A stretch of DNA of 5,033 nt from the NCBI RefSeq assembly GCF_001983105.1, contig NZ_MOMC01000059.1, forward strand, positions 68,522 through 73,554, in the 5' to 3' direction. Shown here in pieces: positions 1 through 5,033 of the stretch. Within the stretch, counting starts at the first letter, position 1; each line of letters starts with the position of its first letter. A model generated the notes under the pieces. The model saw only the letters and a list, made by a program, of their open reading frames with translations, did not search any database and had not been told where the DNA came from. The DNA is from Pseudofrankia asymbiotica. Its GTDB lineage: Bacteria > Actinomycetota > Actinomycetes > Frankiales > Frankiaceae. The position numbers were made by a program, and so were the translations under genes.

Positions 1-306
1 CCCCCTCCCGATGCGCCTTGTCGCCCGCTCGGCTCCAATGGAACCGTCGGGCCGTGAACCGCACTTTGCCCCACTACAGACCGTGATGGCGCGCGAGGCC
101 CCCAAGTGGGCGCGACGGAGTACCCGACAGTGTGATCATTGGTTGGGGACCCGCGACCTGGGCTCGAACCCGCTGGGCTCGCTGGGCGGTCGGCACATGC
201 CGAGGCGAGTGTGCAGGGGCTGGTTGCGGCGAGGGCGTGGGCCTTCGATGCCAAGACGTCGGCAGTGGGCCGAGCCCGCGCCCGGCGGACGATCAGAAGG
301 CCGTGG

Positions 307-334
307 TGACAGTGCTGGGCGGGTTGCCCTGTCA
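307..334. other. Bulged inverted repeat in the upstream region
   Basis: TGACA at 307-311 can pair with TGTCA at 330-334. Inside it, GGGC at 317-320 can pair with GCCC at 326-329, leaving a five-base bulge and a five-base loop. No T-run follows on the plus strand, so it does not look like an intrinsic terminator. It could be an operator-like site or a chance structure in GC-rich DNA. Confidence 0.2.
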
Positions 335-474
335 GCCGAGTCGGAGCCACAGGGGCACCCGCTGGCGACTGGGCGCCGGGTGCTATGGCCGAAAGCTGTC
401 TGATTGATATGTCGCAGGGGGGATTGTGAAGGTGGCGCAGCAGGTGTAAGTAATGTCATCTCGCTGGCGGTATG

Positions 475-489
475 GGCGGCTTCGCCGCC
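475..489 (+). promoter_or_regulatory. GC-rich hairpin in the drmD leader
   Basis: GGCGGC at 475-480 pairs perfectly with GCCGCC at 484-489 around a TTC loop. An outer five-base stem, CTCGC at 460-464 with GCGAG at 498-502, could enclose it. The hairpin begins directly after the ATG at 472 and ends before the G-run at 505-510. It would bury the 472 start and leave the G-run and the later starts exposed. No T-tract follows, so it is not a standard terminator. A role in translation control is inference only. Confidence 0.35.
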
Positions 490-504
490 GCGGGGGCGCG
501 AGTC

Positions 505-511
505 GGGGGGA
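505..511 (+). promoter_or_regulatory. Likely ribosome binding site of drmD (decides the start)
   Basis: The purine run GGGGGGA at 505-511 lies eight bases before the ATG at 520, a workable Shine-Dalgarno distance. The same run touches the ATG at 511, which is too close to serve it. The ATG at 472 has only GGCGG directly against it. The site is G-rich rather than a classic AGGAGG, so the start call is moderate. Confidence 0.4.
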
Positions 512-519
512 TGGCTGGC

Positions 520-3500
520 ATGGTTGCGTTTGCGCCTGGGTCGGTAGTGATCGCTCGGGATGAGGAGTGGCTGGTCACGGCCGCGGAGCGGGCGGGCGGT
601 GGCGACGGCGACTGGCGGCTGGATGTCGTCGGGCTGAGCGAGCTGGTGCGGGAGACCACGGCCACCTTCTTCACCGCGCTGGACCGCGACGTCACGCTGC
701 TGGACCCGCGGAAGGCCCGGCTGCGGCCGGACCCGTCGCCGAGGCATCGACAGACGCGGCTGTGGCTGGAGGCGACGCTACGGCGGACGCCGATGCCGTT
801 CGGGGAACCGTCATTGACGGTGTCGGACGGGATGCTGGTCAACAAGCTGCAGTACCAGCGGCGCGCGGTGGCGCATGCGCTCGCGCCGGAGAACCTGCGC
901 CCGCGGGTGCTGATCGCGGACGCGGTCGGCCTCGGGAAGACGCTCGAGATCGGGATGCTGCTCGCCGAGCTGACGCGGCGGGGCCGGGCCGACCGGGTCC
1001 TGGTGGTCACCCCGCGCCATGTGCTGGAGCAGATGCAGCATGAGCTGTGGTGCCGGTTCGGGCTGCCGCTGGTGCGGCTGGACTCGGACGGGCTGCAGCG
1101 GGTGCGACAGAAGCTGCCCGCGAACCGGAACCCGTTCACGTTCTACCGGCGGATCATCGTCTCGATCGACACGCTCAAGTCGCCGCGGTACCGGTCGTTC
1201 CTGGAGAAGCACCGCTGGGACGTCGTCGTCATCGACGAGTCCCACAACCTGACGAACATCGGGACGCTGAACAACGAGCTGGCCAGGGTGCTGGCGCCGA
1301 ACGCGGAGGCGCTGATCCTCGCGTCGGCGACGCCGCACAACGGCAAGAAGGAGTCGTTCGCCGAGCTGCTGCGGCTGCTGGACCCGACGGCGGTCGGCCC
1401 GGACGGCGAGTACGACGTCGCCGACGTGACCCGGCTGTTCGTCCGCCGGCACCGCAACTCCCCGGAGGTCGCGGCCGAGGTCGGCGCCGACTGGGCGCCG
1501 AGGCCGGAGCCCGTCATCATCCCGGTTCCGCCGTCGGCGGCCGAGGACGCGATCGCCACCGAGCTGTCCGAGACCTGGCTCTACCCGCGCGGCGGCGCGA
1601 AGGCCCCGATCTCGGGCAAGGGTTCGGCACTGTTCCCGTGGACGCTGGCGAAGGCGTTCCTCTCCTCCCCGGCGGCGCTGCTGGAGACGGCGGAGAGCCG
1701 GCTCAAGCGGATCAACGCGCTGACGGACCGCGACACCGAGCGGGAACGCCAGGCGCTCGAACGGCTGCGCGACCTCGCCCAGGACGCGCTGACCCCGGCG
1801 AGAACGAAGACGAACGGCAAGCTGACGGCACTGGCGACGTACCTGGCCAACGCCGGGGTGGGTCCGCGCTCGCCGAAGCGGGCGGTGCTGTTCGCCGAAC
1901 GGGTCGCCACCCTCGGCTGGCTCGCCGACGAGCTCCCGGCCCGCCTCGGCCTGACCCGCGACCAGGTCGCCGTGATGCACGGCGCGCTGCCGGACGTCGA
2001 GCAGGAACGCATCGTCGACGACTTCAAGACGGCCGCGAGCCCGGTCCGGATCCTGGTCACCGGCGACGTCGCCAGCGAGGGCGTCAACCTGCACGCCCAG
2101 TGCCATCACCTGGTGCACGTCGACATCCCATGGTCGCTGATCCGGATCGAGCAACGTAACGGCCGGATCGACCGTTACGGCCAGCAGCACCCGCCCCAGA
2201 TCGCCGCGCTCGCGCTCACCCCGTCCGACGAGCACTTCAGCGGCGACATCCGCGTGCTGCAGCGCCTCCTGGAGAAGGAGCACCTCGCGCACACCACGCT
2301 CGGCGACGCGGCCACCCTGATGCACCTGCACTCGGAGAAAGCCGAGGAGAACGCGATCCGCGTGGCGCTGGCCCGCCGCCGCGACCTCGACGAGGTCGTC
2401 CCTGACCCGGCGGCTGCCCTCGCTGCTCCCGCCGGCGGCCACACCGACGCGCGCGGCGATGCCACCAGTGACGACGGCGAGCTGATGTCGATGTTCGACG
2501 ACGAGGACGACGACGAACCGGCCGCCGGCGGCGACCCGGCGTTCGACATCGACTTCGTCACCGCCGCCGCGAACGCCGCCCTGCCACCGCCGCCCACCCA
2601 GCGCCGCCGGGAGTCGCTGTACCCGAACGACGTCGCCTTCCTGGAGGAGGCGCTCGCCGAGGTCTACGAGCAGCCGGCCCGGCCGCCGAACGAGGACCGG
2701 GGTGCGCCCACGGGCAGCGGCGGCGTCGGCTGGACGGTCCACCAGGGCCGGGCGCTGGTCTCGCTCGCCCCGCCGCGGGACCTGCGGGTTCGCCTCGACG
2801 CACTGCCCGCGTCCTACGTCGCAGAGCGCGGCGTGCGCGAGCAGCTGCTGCTCGCCACCGCGCCCGAGGTCGCGCTCGACAGCCTGCGCTCCGCCCGGGA
2901 AGGCCTCGCCCCGAGCGTCCGCCGCCCGGCCAGGACAACGGCCGTGCCGAAGGGCGGCAAGGGCGGCGCGGCCGTGGCCCGCAAGGGCGACGGCGCGGTC
3001 AGCGTCCGGGAGGTGCTGCCGGCGCACGGCTCGACCTGGCCGGAGGCGCATTTCCTGTCCCCGCTGCACCCGGTGCTCGACTGGGCGGCGGACAAGGTGC
3101 TCGCCGCGATGGGCCGGGGTGAGGTGCCGCTGGTCCGGGGCCCGGTCGACGCGCCCAGGGTGCTGGTACTGGCGACGCTGATGAACCAGCGGGGCCAGGT
3201 CGTCACCCGGCAGATGGTGTCCGTCGAGTTCCCCACCGGCCGCGCGGACCTGCCGGTCGCGGATGTCGTCGACGGCCTGGAGCTGTTCACCGGCACCGGC
3301 CTGATGGACCCGAACCCGGTAAACCCAGGTGCGGCGGTCGTCACCGACGCGCTGACGGCGCTGGTCCCCGCCGCGATCGACGCGGCCGCGGCCGTCCTCA
3401 CCCTCGCCGAGGAGACCCAGCACGCCGACCTGGCACGCCGGCTGGAGGCCTGGTCGTCGCGGCAGCTGCGCTGGCGCGACCAAGCGAGACAGCTGGAGAT

Positions 3501-3669
3501 CAGCCTGACCGGTGCGGCCAGGGCGAAGGTCCGGCGGCTGGCGAAGCGCGTCAGCCTGGAGGAGGAGATCGCCCTGTCGCTGAAGGCGAGCCAGCGGCTG
3601 CTGCGCCCGCTCGCCGTCGTCATCCCCGCGAACGCAGGGCACGGGCCGGCGCAGGAAGGGCAGAGCTGA
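520..3669 (+). CDS. drmD: DrmD, SNF2/RapA-like helicase of class 1 DISARM
   Basis: This is a superfamily 2 DNA-dependent ATPase of 1049 residues from the ATG at 520. Visible motifs: a Q-like segment LQYQR near 109-113, Walker A as DAVGLGKT at 134-141, motif Ia TPRHVLEQ at 164-171, Walker B DESH at 239-242, SAT at 269-271, a charged helical stretch at about 389-424, a C-terminal helicase lobe from about 435, motif V GDVASEGVNL at 515-524 and motif VI QRNGRIDRYGQ at 545-555. After the motor come an acidic patch near 659-666, a Lys/Gly-rich stretch near 810-824, a SPLHPVLDW segment near 847-855 and a helical tail. The length and the long C-terminal extension suit DrmD, the SNF2-like helicase that leads class 1 DISARM operons. 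All core ATPase residues are present, so it should be active. In-frame ATGs at 472 and 511 are alternative starts; 520 is preferred for its spacing to the G-run and because a hairpin covers the 472 start. It overlaps the methyltransferase gene by one base, which supports joint expression. A stand-alone RapA-like helicase of another restriction system is the main alternative. Confidence 0.85.
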   Translation: MVAFAPGSVVIARDEEWLVTAAERAGGGDGDWRLDVVGLSELVRETTATFFTALDRDVTLLDPRKARLRPDPSPRHRQTRLWLEATLRRTPMPFGEPSLTVSDGMLVNKLQYQRRAVAHALAPENLRPRVLIADAVGLGKTLEIGMLLAELTRRGRADRVLVVTPRHVLEQMQHELWCRFGLPLVRLDSDGLQRVRQKLPANRNPFTFYRRIIVSIDTLKSPRYRSFLEKHRWDVVVIDESHNLTNIGTLNNELARVLAPNAEALILASATPHNGKKESFAELLRLLDPTAVGPDGEYDVADVTRLFVRRHRNSPEVAAEVGADWAPRPEPVIIPVPPSAAEDAIATELSETWLYPRGGAKAPISGKGSALFPWTLAKAFLSSPAALLETAESRLKRINALTDRDTERERQALERLRDLAQDALTPARTKTNGKLTALATYLANAGVGPRSPKRAVLFAERVATLGWLADELPARLGLTRDQVAVMHGALPDVEQERIVDDFKTAASPVRILVTGDVASEGVNLHAQCHHLVHVDIPWSLIRIEQRNGRIDRYGQQHPPQIAALALTPSDEHFSGDIRVLQRLLEKEHLAHTTLGDAATLMHLHSEKAEENAIRVALARRRDLDEVVPDPAAALAAPAGGHTDARGDATSDDGELMSMFDDEDDDEPAAGGDPAFDIDFVTAAANAALPPPPTQRRRESLYPNDVAFLEEALAEVYEQPARPPNEDRGAPTGSGGVGWTVHQGRALVSLAPPRDLRVRLDALPASYVAERGVREQLLLATAPEVALDSLRSAREGLAPSVRRPARTTAVPKGGKGGAAVARKGDGAVSVREVLPAHGSTWPEAHFLSPLHPVLDWAADKVLAAMGRGEVPLVRGPVDAPRVLVLATLMNQRGQVVTRQMVSVEFPTGRADLPVADVVDGLELFTGTGLMDPNPVNPGAAVVTDALTALVPAAIDAAAAVLTLAEETQHADLARRLEAWSSRQLRWRDQARQLEISLTGAARAKVRRLAKRVSLEEEIALSLKASQRLLRPLAVVIPANAGHGPAQEGQS
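3653..3660 (+). promoter_or_regulatory. Ribosome binding site of the methyltransferase gene
   Basis: AGGAAGGG lies within the last codons of drmD, eight bases before the ATG at 3669. The stop and start overlap as TGATG (3667-3671), a typical arrangement for coupled translation, and the site fixes the start of the second gene well. Confidence 0.7.
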
Positions 3670-5033
3670 TGCCGAGCTTTGACGCCGTCGTCGTCGGCGA
3701 GTCGTGGATCTCCGAGCACTACCTGACGTCGGACACCCGCAGCGGCACGTTCCTCGCCGAGGTGCTGGCGCTGCGCGACCGCTGGGACGAGACCGAGGGC
3801 GAGAACCACCCGACGGCCCGCTCGGCGCTGCGGGACGCGGCCACGGCGCTGGCCCGCCAGTTCGGCGGCCTGGGTGAGCAGCCGACGGTCGACGCGGTCC
3901 ACGACCTGCACCGCCAGGTCCGCCGCGCGCTGCTGCTCGACCGGGACGTCACCGCCTGGGAGTCGGACCGCTCCGGCGACGAGGTCCGGCTGCCCGCCGC
4001 GGTCGTCCATCCAACGCCGACCGGGACGGCGCTGCTGATCCTGGAGGCGAAGCCGGTCCGCGCCGTCGAGGAGCTGCTCGACCCGGCCACCGGCGTGCTG
4101 CTCGACCCGGCGCTGGTCGACGGCAAGCCGCTGCCCGGGCTGGCGAAGACGGTCTCCACCGTGTTCCTCACCGACGACGCGCCGCCGCTGGTGCTCGTCC
4201 AGGCCGGCCGGTGGGTGCTGCTCGCCGAGCGGAGCCGCTGGCCGGAGGGCCGCTGGCTGGCCGTCGACCTCGGCGTCGTTGTCGACCGGCGCGACACGAA
4301 ACGGGCCGGCGAGCTGGAGCACGCCGCCGCGATACTCGGCCCGGACCTGCTACTGCCCGCCGACGACGGCCAGACCCCGTGGCTCACTCTGTTGGAGAAG
4401 TCCGTCCAGCACACCGTCGGCGTCTCCGCCGACCTGCGCAGGGGCGTGCGGCTGTCAATCTCGATCATCGCGAACGACGTGGTGAACCGGCGGGCCGCGG
4501 CCGGGCTGCCGGTGCTCGACGTATCCGGGCTCGGCCAGGGCCTGGCCCGCCAGTCGCTGCGGTTCCTCTACCGGATCCTGTTCCTGCTGTATGCGGAGGC
4601 GTCGCCGCAGCTGGAGGTGCTGCCGGTCCAGGCGCCCGAGTACCAGGCCGGCTACGGCCTCGACCGGCTGCGCGACCTGATCCTCACCGACCTGTCCGGC
4701 GAGCGCGCCCGGCGCGGCACCCACCTCTACTCCTCGCTCGCCCTGCTGTTCCGCCTCGTCGAGGCGGGCTACGACCCGCGTGATGGTTCCGCGGAACCGG
4801 GCGGTGCGGGCTCCGACGGCGACGGCGCGGGTGCCGGTGACGGCGGCGCGCGCGTTCCACGGAACGCGAAGATCGACGGTTCCGCGGAACCGGGCGCGGG
4901 CGGCGCCGGCGACGCCGAGCCCGCGGATGCGGAGGACGACGCCGGCCAGGACGACCCGACGGTGCGTGGGGACCGGCTGGTGTTCCAGGCGCTGCGCTCC
5001 GACCTGTTCGCGCCGGCGGCGACCGCACTGATC
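3669..5033 (+). CDS. drmMI: DrmMI-like adenine DNA methyltransferase, N-terminal part (runs off the window)
   Basis: The frame opens at the ATG at 3669 and stays open for 455 codons to the window edge, so this is a 3'-truncated view of a larger gene. Residues 1 to about 290 form an alpha/beta N-terminal region that includes LLILEAKP near 118-125, of the kind that precedes the methylase fold in large Eco57I/PglX-like enzymes. Residues 298-310 read RFLYRILFLLYAE, a helix typical of these proteins, and the last residues (VFQALRSDLFAPAATALI) match the region that usually leads towards the catalytic domain. Residues about 371-430 are a Gly/Ala/Asp-rich linker holding three DNA palindromes. The SAM-binding and NPPY-type motifs are not in the window, so activity cannot be judged. 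Position directly after drmD with a one-base overlap matches class 1 DISARM, where this enzyme methylates host DNA to mark self. Alternatives are a BREX-type PglX or a type IIG restriction-methylation enzyme; the drmD neighbour favours DrmMI. Confidence 0.75.
   Translation, partial: MPSFDAVVVGESWISEHYLTSDTRSGTFLAEVLALRDRWDETEGENHPTARSALRDAATALARQFGGLGEQPTVDAVHDLHRQVRRALLLDRDVTAWESDRSGDEVRLPAAVVHPTPTGTALLILEAKPVRAVEELLDPATGVLLDPALVDGKPLPGLAKTVSTVFLTDDAPPLVLVQAGRWVLLAERSRWPEGRWLAVDLGVVVDRRDTKRAGELEHAAAILGPDLLLPADDGQTPWLTLLEKSVQHTVGVSADLRRGVRLSISIIANDVVNRRAAAGLPVLDVSGLGQGLARQSLRFLYRILFLLYAEASPQLEVLPVQAPEYQAGYGLDRLRDLILTDLSGERARRGTHLYSSLALLFRLVEAGYDPRDGSAEPGGAGSDGDGAGAGDGGARVPRNAKIDGSAEPGAGGAGDAEPADAEDDAGQDDPTVRGDRLVFQALRSDLFAPAATALI
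4785..4798. repeat. 14-bp perfect palindrome, copy 1
   Basis: GGTTCCGCGGAACC is a perfect palindrome inside the methyltransferase gene, read in frame as Gly-Ser-Ala-Glu-Pro. With the next five bases it forms a 19-bp direct repeat (4785-4803) that recurs at 4878-4896. Confidence 0.85.
4851..4868. repeat. 18-bp near-perfect palindrome, middle copy
   Basis: CGCGTTCC and GGAACGCG flank a central AC. It shares the TTCC-NN-GGAA core with the two outer copies, but the core sits in a different codon phase and reads Val-Pro-Arg-Asn. The shared element is therefore a DNA pattern rather than a repeated peptide. Confidence 0.75.
4878..4891. repeat. 14-bp perfect palindrome, copy 2
   Basis: This is identical to the copy at 4785-4798 and lies exactly 93 bp (31 codons) later, in the same codon phase, again reading Gly-Ser-Ala-Glu-Pro. 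The shared identity runs for 19 bp. If three bases are skipped, weaker similarity continues for about 20 more, as expected for an old local duplication. Confidence 0.85.

Larger units (their letters stand above)
1..519. other. Upstream region without a supported gene; leader of drmD
   Basis: I see no convincing gene here. An open frame at 11-403 (plus) has mixed third-position use, including codons such as AGA, CTA, TCA and CGA that the genes downstream mostly avoid, and its product resembles nothing I recognise. The minus-strand frame covering 136-747 runs into the start of drmD and looks like a shadow. The one clearly AT-richer patch is around 399-412 (TGATTGATAT), where a promoter could lie, but I cannot match a good -35/-10 pair. 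A tiny frame of seven codons, GTG at 426 to TAA at 447-449, follows a G-run at 417-422, but the spacing is short and it may mean nothing. An in-frame TAA at 451-453 sets the upstream limit for drmD. The promoter of the defence operon presumably lies in this stretch. Confidence 0.55.

Noticed and set aside
143..181. tRNA-like T-arm on the minus strand (GGGTTCGAGCCC, 160-171), possible tRNA remnant or attachment site
   Set aside because: Only a three-base-pair T-stem forms, no matching acceptor or D-arm is seen at the expected distance, and no second copy that would mark an attachment site is visible in the window.
159..181. Short direct repeat TGGGCTCG at 159-166 and 174-181
   Set aside because: Eight bases of simple GC-rich sequence can recur by chance, and there is no further copy.
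11..403. Open frame of 130 codons on the plus strand upstream of drmD
   Set aside because: Third-position use is unlike the genes next to it, there is no convincing ribosome binding site, and the product has no recognisable feature.
426..449. Seven-codon leader peptide (GTG to TAA) upstream of drmD
   Set aside because: Spacing to the G-run is too short for a confident ribosome site, and there is no run of regulatory codons or attenuator structure tied to it.
807..821. Odd palindrome ACCGTCA-T-TGACGGT within drmD
   Set aside because: One seven-base-arm palindrome is near what chance gives in 5 kb, and it lies in ordinary coding sequence with no second copy seen.
811..3642. Very long open frame (943 codons) on the minus strand opposite drmD
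   Set aside because: High-GC genes commonly leave long antisense frames open. The product is rich in Arg, Gly and Gln with no motif, while the plus strand encodes a complete helicase.
2814..4322. Minus-strand open frame of 502 codons spanning the drmD-drmMI junction
   Set aside because: It lies antisense to two supported genes and has no recognisable domain; it is a composition artefact.

Overview
This is high-GC DNA. The coding sequence strongly prefers G or C at third codon positions, which points to an actinobacterium. A Frankia- or Streptomyces-like host is plausible, but the window alone cannot name a genus.

Layout: positions 1 to about 519 hold no gene I can support, only a few weak secondary structures and a leader before the first gene. 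From about 520 to 3669 there is one large gene on the plus strand for a SNF2/RapA-like superfamily 2 helicase, best matched to DrmD of class 1 DISARM. Its stop codon overlaps by one base the start of a second plus-strand gene at 3669. That gene stays open to the window end at 5033. Its visible 455 residues look like the N-terminal, pre-catalytic part of a large Eco57I/PglX-like adenine methyltransferase, best matched to DrmMI. The methyltransferase motifs themselves would lie beyond the window edge.

The two genes read as the 5' end of a class 1 DISARM anti-phage operon. The published order is drmD, drmMI, drmA, drmB, drmC, so drmA, drmB and drmC are expected downstream. In DISARM the methylase marks host DNA as self, while the helicase and the DrmA/DrmB core act on incoming unmodified DNA. 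The class assignment rests on the helicase motifs, the N-terminal features of the methylase and the gene order. It is an inference until the flanking sequence is seen.

The least ordinary part of the window is a cluster of three TTCC-NN-GGAA palindromes in about 110 bp (4785-4896). They lie inside a Gly/Ala/Asp-rich linker of the methyltransferase gene and may be an intragenic expansion of a dispersed palindromic repeat. A second point of interest is a strong hairpin just upstream of the likely drmD start, which bears on start choice and possibly on translation.
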